The notes below the pieces were generated by a model. That model was given only the letters and a program-made list of their open reading frames with translations, did no database searches and had not been told where the DNA came from. From Carposina sasakii (taxonomy: Eukaryota > Arthropoda > Insecta > Lepidoptera > Carposinidae), in contig CP053153.1 in assembly GCA_014607495.2 (NCBI GenBank), positions 7,192,001 through 7,256,000 of the forward strand: a DNA stretch of 64,000 nucleotides, written 5' to 3'. This document shows positions 36,083 to 45,600 of the stretch, piece by piece (the stretch's first letter is position 1; every line of letters begins with the position of its first letter). A program made the translations under genes and the position numbers.

Positions 36083-36316
36083 TACTAATGGACGCCCGCG
36101 TCTTCGTCCGCGTGGACTGCAGAAAAACAAAATTTCGAAACTATCTGGGGATAAAAATATTTTCTCGGGATAAAAAGTAGACTATTAATCCAGGGTGTCA
36201 GCTAACTCCATACCAAATTTTTTTTAAATCGCTCCATCTGTTTTTACTTGAAAGAGTAACAAACATCCATCCATCCATACTCACGAACTTTCGCATTTAT
36301 AATATTAGTAGGATGG
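36083..36316 (-). mobile_element. Short complete Helitron-like repeat
   Basis: In minus orientation it begins TACTAATATTATAAATGCG and ends CGCGGACGAAGACGCGGGCG...ATTAGT, the two termini of the family at 17,440. Only ~235 bp, non-coding, inserted just downstream of ZMAT2. Confidence 0.6.
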
Positions 36317-36404
36317 GAACAGGGCAGCTAGGAAGATGAATCATATAGATATATATAGAGATAGCCAATAGCCCTGCTGGTGTTTAAATAACATTTATAT
36401 TACG

Positions 36405-36640
36405 TTGACACAGCTGTTTTCCCGAAATAGGGTAGCCAGAACTGCAGGATCACAAAGGAGATCCCACAGTCACATTTAGCATAGTCTGAACAGATGTAAA
36501 AGATTAGTGACAAATAGCTCAGTGGTAAGAGCGCTGGCACGGAATGCAGAGGTCGTGGGTTCGATTCCCACCCGGGTGAGGAATTTTTTCCATTTCTTTA
36601 TTAATAATTTTATAAATAGCTTATCGCCTGAGAGAATGCC
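36405..36640. repeat. Family G repeat interrupted by a tRNA-like SINE
   Basis: Shares GAACTGCAGGATCAC and ATTTAGCATAGTC with 24,885-25,000. Its downstream part, GCTTATCGCCTGAGAGAATG, matches 39,262-39,380, where the same sequence runs on without the SINE, showing the insertion site. Confidence 0.55.
36520..36613 (+). mobile_element. tRNA-like SINE module, copy 2, 5' truncated
   Basis: 94 bp of the module described at 23,251, starting inside the A-box, flanked by the 8-bp duplication AAATAGCT (36,512-36,519 and 36,614-36,621). The duplication plus uninterrupted related sequence at 39,350 shows that the module itself moves by target-primed insertion. Confidence 0.7.
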
Positions 36641-36651
36641 TAAATATATTT

Positions 36652-36731
36652 TTGTGAGAAAGTTCGATATCGCGTTCTAGGAATTGTACTGGACTGGTTC
36701 TCTCTTACAACCGATAGGTGGCTCCGCTACA
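36652..36731 (-). repeat. Fragment of a Ty3-type LTR
   Basis: GATATCGCGTTCTAGGA ... GTTCTCTC ... CCGATAGGTGGCTCCGCTACA matches the LTR at 50,896-51,058. Only the outer half of the LTR is present. Confidence 0.55.
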
Positions 36732-37149
36732 CAATTGATTGAAGGAAGGTAGAGAATAGGATAAGACCTCGTTCTTCGGTTAAACGTGATTTGTGTATAA
36801 TGTTGATCTATTTATGTGAAGCGTGAGCGAGATTCCTAGCCTCGGCAAGATTCTAGCTTATAAACATGGTCATGAGCGTAGCAACGGCACCCGAATACCT
36901 ACCGTAGAAATTTTGGAATAAGTAGGTACTTACTTATTATTTTATTTCATGCAAGGCCCCGGCTAGCAGCTTAGGCCTCCGCTGGAAAATATCTAGCCAT
37001 TGTGCCGATAGGGGTGATCGGCTCGGACTTGTCTATTCGAGCACGTGAACGTGATTCACGTTACGTAAATACATACTTACTCGGTCACAAGGAATGTACC
37101 GTGTGAATATGTGCCTATATAGGCATACATATATAATACATGTATAGGT

Positions 37150-37260
37150 ACATATTTATACGGCTGTGTTCCCAAGATGAGGTAGCCAGAGACACTTTCA
37201 ACCACGTTTAGCTTAGCGGGCTTAGCAGGCCTATTGGCTATCTTTTTTGACAGTTCATTC
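37150..37260. repeat. Family G repeat fragment
   Basis: CGGCTGTGTTCCCAAGATGAGGTAGCCAGAG and CACGTTTAGCTTAG relate it in parts to 36,405 and 39,262. Degraded; bounded by undetermined sequence. Confidence 0.35.
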
Positions 37261-37312
37261 ATAGTGATCATCACTCAATTGAAACTCGACAACTGGAAGT
37301 GGCATAATGCCT

Positions 37313-37412
37313 TCATCATCATCATCAGCCTATTGCAGTCCACTGCTGGACGTAGGCCTCCCCCAGGGCACGTCGCAAGACTGCCATGGGGGGTATTTGC
37401 ACATAGTCACAC
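37313..37412 (-). repeat. RTE-type LINE 3' end
   Basis: CATCATCATCATCAGCC at the left is the (GATGAT)n tail read on the minus strand; GTCCACTGCTGGACGTAGGC and CCCCCAGG are the 3' terminal motifs I know from insect RTE elements. The same motif appears at 54,230-54,290. Confidence 0.5.
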
Positions 37413-37909
37413 ACTGGGCCTAATGCCTTATCTGAACAAAATTTTGGCAACACACACATACCTACATGTCACTTCAGTTCAATAAGTTTCAATGAATGGG
37501 TAATCATGACTATGAAGTAGAATGACTCTGCAATACATATAACGAATTGGCGAAGTTTAACAATGAACTTGATATATTTGTTCCCAGATTGAGGCAATAT
37601 ATCACAATTCTTAGGAACATCCTCAATGTTGCTGTGCCACGATTATAAATACTTAAAAAGTATCCGTTCAATATAACAACGGTAAATATTTATAGGTAAT
37701 TAAGCTTTGTCCTCATTTGTAAAATTATTATTTTGTCTTCTTTTACTTTTCTTATGCGCACATGTATTTGCGTTACAATTTAGATCGTGTTTTTATAATA
37801 TGTATAGTTTAAGTTTCATATTTGACTGGCTGTGAAAGTAACAGCCAGGCAAATATTGATATGCCGACTGTACTATAGCTCATCGTCTAAGTCAGAGGTA
37901 GGATATGGT
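37413..37909. other. Gene-free stretch
   Basis: No gene is supported. A scrap of MITE family B (AACAGCCAGGCAAATATTG) lies near 37,850. Confidence 0.3.
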
Positions 37910-38492
37910 AAATGGTTGATCGTTTCATCTTTAAACATTGTGCTGAGGGATTCAGCTTTGTTTACCAAGATTTGGCTAGTGTATAGCTATCGGGATGAAA
38001 AATAACGTTGCCAATATGTAATTTAGAAAAGAAATGGTAAAATTCGTCATCCGAGTAATTGACCCGGTGGCTTAGTGGTTATAGCGGCTGGCACGGTTTG
38101 CAGTGGTCGTGGGTTCGATTCCCAATCGGGTGAAGAATTTTTTCCATTTTCTTTATTAATAATTTTATAATATATAATATCTTGACTAAGATAAATTTAT
38201 AAAAACACTTCTCCATTAATATAATCCGTTAGGATTTGGTTGATCGTTTCATCTTTAAACATTGTGCTGAGGATTCAGCTTTGTTTGCCGAGATTTGGCT
38301 AGTGTATAGCTATCGGGATGAAGAATAACGTTGCCAATATGTAATTTAGAAAAGAAATGGTAAAATTCGTCATCCGAGTAATTGACCCAGTGGCTTAGTA
38401 GTTATAGCGGCTGGCACGGTTTGCAGTGGTCGTGGGTTCGATTCCCACTCGGGTGAAGAATTTTTTCCATTTTCTTTATTAATAATTTTTAT
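37910..38492 (+). repeat. Tandem duplication carrying two tRNA-like modules (copies 3 and 4)
   Basis: Two units, 37,910-38,172 and 38,233-38,492, share GTTGATCGTTTCATCTTTAA, a GTGTATAGCTATCGGGATGA box and a complete tRNA-like module (A-box GTGGCTTAGTGGTT, B-box GGTTCGATTCCCA). The modules are again flanked by AAGAAATGGTAAAATTCG and GAAGAATTTTTTCCATTT in inverted orientation. The D-arm differs from copies 1-2 (GGTTATAGCGGC against GGTAAGAGCGCT), so this is a separate subfamily. Confidence 0.65.
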
Positions 38493-38503
38493 AACCTTAT
38501 TTC

Positions 38504-38677
38504 GTCTAACGCCCACTTTGGAAATCAGTAGCGCCCCCCATTTTTATTTCACGTTAAAAATGTCAATAGCGTATTAGTTCCGCTATTTTTTTCTGAGGCC
38601 TTAACTGCCCCTCTCTAGGCCTCCAACGCCCACGAGGGGGCGTTATCGCCCACTTTGGGAAAGACTGGTCTAAGTCC
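38504..38677. repeat. Fragment of a CCCACTTTGGGAAAG-ended element
   Basis: ACGCCCACTTTGGAAATCAG on the left and GCCCACTTTGGGAAAGACTG on the right, with CGAGGGGGCG inside, resemble the end of a widespread insect hAT repeat. Non-coding; no duplication found. Confidence 0.4.
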
Positions 38678-38725
38678 TCGTTCTTTAGTCAATTCTTAGG
38701 ATATGCACGGGACGAAATAGGGAAA

Positions 38726-38790
38726 AAAATCAGCTGTTCCATACATTTCAGTGCAGTAAATTAATTATTTAAGATTGTATGGAACAGCTG
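38726..38790. repeat. Hairpin with 20-bp arms
   Basis: AAATCAGCTGTTCCATACA pairs with TGTATGGAACAGCTGTTT around a ~27-bp loop. Non-coding; origin unknown. Confidence 0.5.
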
Positions 38791-39396
38791 TTTTTTTTTT
38801 TCACTATTTCAGAATTGTTCCCATAGTGAAAGTTGTTTCTTTTTACCTACCTAGTTTCGTGTCAAAAGAAAATCACTAATTTTGAAAACAGATTATATTA
38901 TATTCTAGTAAAACCGTAAGACTATGGCCAGAAACACCTTGTACACACATGGTGACTCTTAAATTCCTTCTCACAGACACCATGTTTCCATTCATTCCGG
39001 CCTTTATACTACTGCTTTCATGCGGAACATGCACTCAATCAACAAGGTCACAGTAAAAACATACTTATATGTATTGCTGTTAAATACCTGCCTACTGGGT
39101 AATACATACAACAATTATGTAACTATGAATCTACCTCAGTAGCTAGGTAATCACCTGTAGTAGGTGTGCTGTCTATGTGTAGCAATCCCGATCGACTGGA
39201 TGTTGGTATACATCGGGCAAACTAGGCTGCTTTCAGAGTATTGCCACTGCAGTTACATGCTTACACACGGCAGTGTTCCTGAAATGGGGTAGACCCCAAC
39301 TGCAAGATCATAAAGAGATCTTACAACAGACTCAGCTAGCTTATCGCCTAAGAGAATGTCCGAACTCCTTAGTCGACAGTACGACATGTACGGAAG
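38791..39396. other. Gene-free stretch with family G repeat at 39,262-39,380
   Basis: No gene. The family G copy here (GTTCCTGAAATGGGGTAGAC ... GCTTATCGCCTAAGAGAATG) shows the uninterrupted sequence into which the SINE at 36,520 inserted. Confidence 0.4.
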
Positions 39397-39730
39397 TAGA
39401 GATTGCAAAATCCGGATTTTTTTGAAATACGGATTTCTTAATTTTCCTTTACTTAAAATCCGAATAATCCGGATTTTTCGAAGTTTTAAGGCAATATATG
39501 AAAAACTTTAATAAAACAACATTTTTATTTAAAATTAAAGATACCTAGTAAAGGGTTTTACCTCTTTCACAGTTATCACGGATTTCGCGCCAAATTCGCT
39601 CAAATAAAATACCTTTAGCCTATACCTTATCCTACCAATTCAAATATTGTTCGAATTTGCGTATTAGATAGAGTAGGTACGAGTACTATGATTTATTACA
39701 ACAGTAGATAGGTTACGTTCATAGTAAGTT

Positions 39731-40029
39731 GCGGGATGTATGGGGTCCCATATATGATTTCACGGGACCCAAGCCATCCTAGCCTGCTCGCGGTGCACCC
39801 TGTAGAACAAAGAACGAGGCTCTGGCCACCCGCCAATCCGCATTGGACCAGCGTGGCGGGTTACGGTCAATCCTTCCCCCCCCCCTCTATGAGTAGGAGT
39901 ACAGCAAGGCCCCAAATGCGATATAGTGTTCTGTGACCCGGCGGCTCCGGAGGCAATACTGGCGTGTCCGACAGGCGCCATTCAAGCGCCGGAGCCAGGG
40001 GGGCTAAGAATCCCCGGGCGGGATCCTAC
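39731..40029. other. GC-rich non-coding segment upstream of the RTE remnant
   Basis: Markedly GC-richer than its surroundings and possibly the 5' part of the RTE element. Overlapping frames on both strands (39,736-39,936, 39,760-39,981) are not supported as genes. Confidence 0.3.
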
Positions 40030-42120
40030 TGTCGTACGACGAATAAGAAGGCTTGGAAAACGGACCATAGGCGTAGACTGATAACGTACAATGCATGCAC
40101 GTTGAGGGTGGACACATAGCTCGATGAGCTGGAGGAGGAAATGAGTAAGTTGCGGTGGGATATTGTAGGGTTATCTGAGGTCCGAAGAGAGGGAGAGGAT
40201 ACGATGACCCTGAAATCTGGCAACTTACTCTACTACCGGGAGGGTGATCGTAGGTCCCAGGCAGGATGGTGTTGGGTTTATCGTCCAAAAGTCCCTCGTA
40301 AACAACATCGAATCCATTACGAGTGTGTCGAGCATAATGGGTAGCATAACTGATACTCAGAGTATCAAAAAGGTACTCATTGAAGGTCATCCAGCACCCG
40401 TATTATGAATTTGGTGAGAGCGAGATGTCTCACTTTTAAACGTCTAATTCACAGAGCTAAGTAATAACTAGATAAACTTTGCATGTAAAAAATAGACTTA
40501 AGAATTAGAATAGACACTCGTTCTCGAGCCAGGACTGAACGAATTAGGGCTGATAGAAGTGGTTTGGAAACCCTTTTTAAACACCAAATAGAAACACTTG
40601 CCTTGTCTAGTTATTACTTAGCTCTCTGGATTTAACGTTTAAAAGTGAGATATCTCGCTCTCACCAAATTCATCATAGGGGTGCAGGTATACGCGCCGAC
40701 CTCGACACATCCGGATGACAAGGTGGAGGTTATATATGAGGATCTAAGTACAGCCATACATACCTCTAAAACACATTTCTGTGTTGTTATGGGGGACTTC
40801 AATGCGAAACTGGGCAAACTGGTTGAGAATGACAAATAAAGAATATTTGATTTGATTTGAATGAATTGAGAGTGGGACAATTCGGGTGCGGCGACAGGAA
40901 CCCCAGGGGCCAGAGGCTGGCTGATTTTCTAGAGATGGAGGGACTCTTTATGATGAACTCCTTCTTCAAGAAGCCGCCTCATAGGAAATGGACCTGGCTG
41001 CATCCCAACAAGTGCACGAGGAACGAGATAGACTTCATATTGACCACCAATAGACGGATATTCAATGATGTCTCAGTGATCAACAAGGTAAATGCCGTTA
41101 GCGATCACCGAATGGTTCGAGGCACATTAAATATTAATGGCAAACGGGAGAGATCACGACTAGTGAAGTCTACACTCCGACCCTCGGCCGCGCACATCCC
41201 AACCCCGAGAGCTTTCAACTCGAGCTGACAAACCGCTTTGCTTGTCTAGAGGATCGCATGTCAGTGGATGATATAAATAATAGGCTGGTAGAAACTGTCC
41301 ACACGGTGGGATCTAAATTTTTTAGACCTAATCGTAAAAGTAGACCCCAGAAACTAACTAATCATACCCTCAACCTCATGGCGGAAAGGCGCTCAATGTC
41401 TCTGCAGTCCTCTGATGACGCGGAAGCATATCGGCAGCTCAATAGACGTATCTCCAAGCCTCTGCGACACGATATCCGTAGCTTAAATACTCGCTGCATT
41501 AAGGAAACAATAGAGCGAAACCAAGGCACCAAAGTGTTCGCAAGAGAATTATCTATTGGGTAGAGCGAGTTGACGAAGCTGAAGACAGAGGACGGTAGTG
41601 TAGCGTCTACCATATCAGAGGTGCTAAGGGATATTGAGAGGTTCTACGGACAGTTATATACCTCGGTCGCTAAACCTGTTAGATTAGCCCAAGAGCCGAG
41701 CTCTCCCGACACTATACTGAAGACATCCCGGACATCAGCCTGTACGAGATTAGGACTGCCTTTAAACAACTCAAAAACAACAAAGCGCCGGGCGACGATA
41801 GAATTACATCAGAGCTTCTGAGAGCGGGTGGAACTCCGGTACTGAAGGTCCTCCAGAGGCTCTTTAATTCTGTCCTGATCGAAGGCGTAACGCCGGAAGC
41901 ATGGAGCAAAAGTGTGGTGGTGCTGTTCTTTAAAAAAGGCGATAAAGCCTTGCTGAAGAATTATAGACCCATCTCGCTTTTGAACCATGTCTACAAGCTG
42001 TTTTTAAGAGTAATCACGAATCGTCTCACTTCCAGCCTCCCGAACTGCCGGTTTCCGAAAAGAATTTAGTACCATAGACCATATCCACACACTACGGCAG
42101 AATATACAAAAAACGGAAGA
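40030..42120 (+). pseudogene. RTE-clade LINE: endonuclease and partial reverse transcriptase
   Basis: Conceptual translation over several frames gives an apurinic-type endonuclease (MSKLRWDIVGLSEVRREGED; QVYAPTS; VMGDFNAKLG; DRNPRGQRLADF; NEIDFIL; SDHRMV) and then the start of an RTE reverse transcriptase (KNNKAPGDD; NYRPISLLN; STIDHIHTLRQ). It breaks off just before the palm region. It carries stops, frameshifts, a MITE at 40,395-40,683 and a ~25-bp insertion at 40,837-40,861. No function is expected. The domain order and motifs fit RTE elements that are abundant in moths. It was inserted into the hAT shell before or independently of the BEL element. Confidence 0.8.
40395..40683. mobile_element. 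MITE with ~78-bp inverted ends and CAG duplication
   Basis: 289 bp. Ends CACCCGTATTATGAATTTGG and CACCCCTATGATGAATTTGG (complement) continue inverted for about 78 bp. CAG lies on both sides (40,392-40,394 and 40,684-40,686), consistent with a 3-bp target duplication as in CACTA or Harbinger elements. It interrupts the RTE endonuclease between EGHPAP and QVYAPTS. No coding capacity. Confidence 0.75.
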
Positions 42121-42367
42121 GTAGGTAAAATTTTTTTTTTTAGATAACTATTAAAATATAGTAATAAGTAACAAAGAAAGATACATTTATCAGGAGCGCA
42201 AAAGAGAAAGCAATACTCGTACTTTATAAGCAACCGCGCTGAAGTGCACAGCACGCTTTTCACATGGAAGTGGTAGCCGCGTCATTGTCATAAATTATGA
42301 CAACTGAAAGATGGCCGTTATGTTGACAGCTAATACGAGTATGTGGGACTCGAATCATGATTTAAAT

Positions 42368-42621
42368 TGTACGATATTATAGGCTGTATGTTATAATTAT
42401 TCATGTGCCTTGTCAATGTCTAGGAGCTGTCAAAGTCAAAGGAACTGTCATTGATATAAACCTCTCGCTCTAGTCCTCTCTGTTCTTTTTTTAATAGCCA
42501 TACTTGTTTCCTTGTAGTGAATGAAGCATTGTAATTTAATTTTATTACTTAGATCCACGAACAATAAACATATTAAAAGTTATTAAACGTATTTATTTAT
42601 TATCGTGAAGAATCCAGTACA
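42368..42621 (+). repeat. 5' LTR of the BEL/Pao element
   Basis: 254 bp beginning TGTACGATATTATAGG and ending CCAGTACA. It contains AATAAA (near 42,563) as a plausible polyadenylation signal. No difference from the 3' LTR was found. Confidence 0.95.
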
Positions 42622-42629
42622 TATATTTT

Positions 42630-42647
42630 TGGTCCTTCGAGCCGGAT
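42630..42647 (+). promoter_or_regulatory. Primer-binding site, complementary to tRNA-Tyr 3' end
   Basis: TGGTCCTTCGAGCCGGAT, eight bases after the LTR, is an 18-base perfect complement of the 3' end of eukaryotic tRNA-Tyr (ATCCGGCTCGAAGGACCA, from general knowledge). It would prime minus-strand cDNA synthesis. Confidence 0.85.
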
Positions 42648-42663
42648 TATTTAAAATTGGAAG

Positions 42664-45600
42664 ATGGCACTGGCACTCGGCGGCGTGGCCGATACGAAGA
42701 TTTCCAAGGACGACGCTAGTGATCTGGAAAGGTATATTAAGAAAAGATCAAACATTAAAGGACGACTCACAAGAATATATAATTTTGTGCATAACGACAG
42801 CGAAACATCAGACCAATATCTAATACAAGTTAAATATAATGACCTGGTGGAGCTTTACCATAAGTACGATGAGATACAGATTGAAATTGAAAATATAGAC
42901 AACGTTGCTAACCATGAGCAGGAAAGAAAGACAGTGGAGGACAGGTATTTTAGTAATAAGGCGAAGTTGTTGAAACTATTAAGCTCCTTCGAACGGAAAC
43001 AGAGCATTATGCCAGCAGACGCACAGGACCTTTCTTTTCCAGCCTTTTCAGGTGGCCTTAATAGCCAAACACAAGTACAACCCAAGATCATGTTACCGAA
43101 GATACAAATACCAACATTTGATGGGACTATTAGGGAATGGACGAGCTTCAAAGCACTATTTACAAGCATCGTCGATAGCAACACCCAACTTAGCAATCTA
43201 CAAAAGCTACAGTACCTAAAATCTCTTCTGCGAGGTGAAGCCGCAAGTATTGTTGCCTCATTAGTATTGTCAGATGAAAATTATCATAATGCAATTGAAA
43301 GTTTAACTAAAAGGTATGAAAATAAACTTATTAATGTTAATTATTATATAAAAAATATCTGTACACACGGAACAGTTTCTAAATTTAACTTAAAAACATT
43401 TCTAATTGTATTACAGCAAAGTCTTGATTCACTCACTGCGCTTAATGTACCAGTTGTTCATTGGGATTTGATACTTATTTACATAATTGTTAACAAATTA
43501 GATAATTACTTGCGCACAGCTTGGGAAGTCAGTCGAAATTCAGTGGATTTACCATCACTTAAAGAGTTAATTGAGTTTCTGAATCATCGTTCTACAGCTC
43601 TTGAATTAATTAATGAAAAGGTAACCAACTCTAATTATTCTAGATTGAACCAAGTAGTGTCTCATGTTAACATAGTGTCGAACAATTGTGTATTGTGCAA
43701 CAGGTCACATGATTTAACTAAATGTCCCTCATTTTTAGAAATGGATCCTCTAAAAAGAAATAATTTTGTCAAAAATAAGAAATTATGTTTTAACTGCCTT
43801 CATCCATATTCCTTTAAACATAAGTGTTCAAACCGTACTTGTAATATTTGTCATAAGAAGCATCATACAATGATCCATATAACCAAACAAGAATTTAATA
43901 GACCACTGTCAATTACAAATGAGCGGGCTGTATCTGGTGCACAAACTAATAATCACAATAGTGTAAAACCACAGAAAACTAGTGGCTTTCTTGCACAGCC
44001 AGTTGCTAGTGCGGCAGAGGTAAGCACCTCCAGTGTACTTCACACATGTATAAGTGATTGTTTAGAGGATTCAGTGCAGACTGATAAGTCACAAAACTTA
44101 GTGCATTTAGCTCACACAAATAGGTCTGAAGTGTTTTTGTCTACAGCACTCATTAAAATTAAAGATATAAAAGGTAACTGGCTAACTGCGCGCGCCCTAC
44201 TTGACAGTGGGAGCCAGGTTAATATTATGACCCAAGATCTAGCGTCCAAACTTAATTTAGAAATGTCCCATCATATAAATTATGTCATACAAGGTGTCAG
44301 TCCTTCACCTATTAAGACTGCATTGTCAACAACAGTTACAATAGCATCTAGATTTACTGACTATGTGAATACCGCACACTGTTTAATAACTGAAAGTATC
44401 TCTAATAAGTTACCTCAGATTTATATTCCATTATGCAATTTTAAAATACCCAAACATTACAATATGGCTGATCCATTATTTTACATGCCTAAGAGCATTG
44501 ATATATTGCTAGGCGGTCAGTTATTTTATTCTTTATTACTTCAAGGAAACATTAAGCTGGGTACACACCTACCAACACTCATCAACACAGTCTTTGGGTG
44601 GGTAGTTACAGGTAACATTGAACTTAGCATGCTATCTTTATTTCAAACTTATAATACAGTCCACACTCTTACTGACAACAGTCACACTCCTATTGACAAT
44701 AGTCACACTCTTACTGACAACAGTCACACTCTTATTGACAATAGTCACACTCTTACTGACAACAGTCACACTCTTATTGACAATAGTCACACTCTTACTG
44801 ACAACAGTCACACTCTTATTGACAATAGTCACACTCTCACTGACAACAGTCACACTCTTACTGACAATAGTCACACCTTTATTGACAACAGTCACACCCT
44901 TAGTACTGACAACAGTTATACTTTTACTGACAATAGTCACACCTTTATTGACAACAGTCACACCCTTAGTACTGACAACAGTCACACTCTTACTGACAAC
45001 AGTCACACTCTTATTGACAATAGTCACACTCTTATTGACAATAGTCACACTCTCACTGACAACAGTCACACTCCTATTGACAATAGTCACACTCTTATTG
45101 ACAACAGTCACACCCTTAGTACTGACAACAGTTATACTTTTACTGACAATAGTCACACCTTTATTGACAACAGTCACACCCTTAGTACTGACAACAGTCA
45201 CACTCTTACTGACAATAGTCACACTCTTACTGACAACAGTCACACTCCTATTGACAATAGTCACACTCTTACTGACAACAGTCACACTCCTATTGACAAT
45301 AGTCACACTCTTACTGACAACAGTCACACTCTTATTGACAATAGTCACACTCTTATTGACAATAGTCACACTCTCACTGACAACAGTCACACTCCTATTG
45401 ACAATAGTCACACTCTTATTGACAACAGTCACACCCTTAGTACTGACAACAGTTATACTTTTACTGACAATAGTCACACCTTTATTGACAACAGTCACAC
45501 CCTTAGTACTGACAACAGTCACACTTTTACTGACAACAGTCACACTTTTATTGACAACAGTCTTTATACTAGTACTCATCATATTGTCTCTAAGCAACAC

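Noticed and set aside
44662..45561. CRISPR array
   Set aside because: Regular repeats without unique spacers, in frame in a eukaryotic retroelement; it is a minisatellite. The same holds for 49,168-49,557.
44638..45600. 320-codon antisense frame of Val/Thr/Ser repeats
   Set aside because: Antisense shadow of the same minisatellite; no independent promoter or start context.
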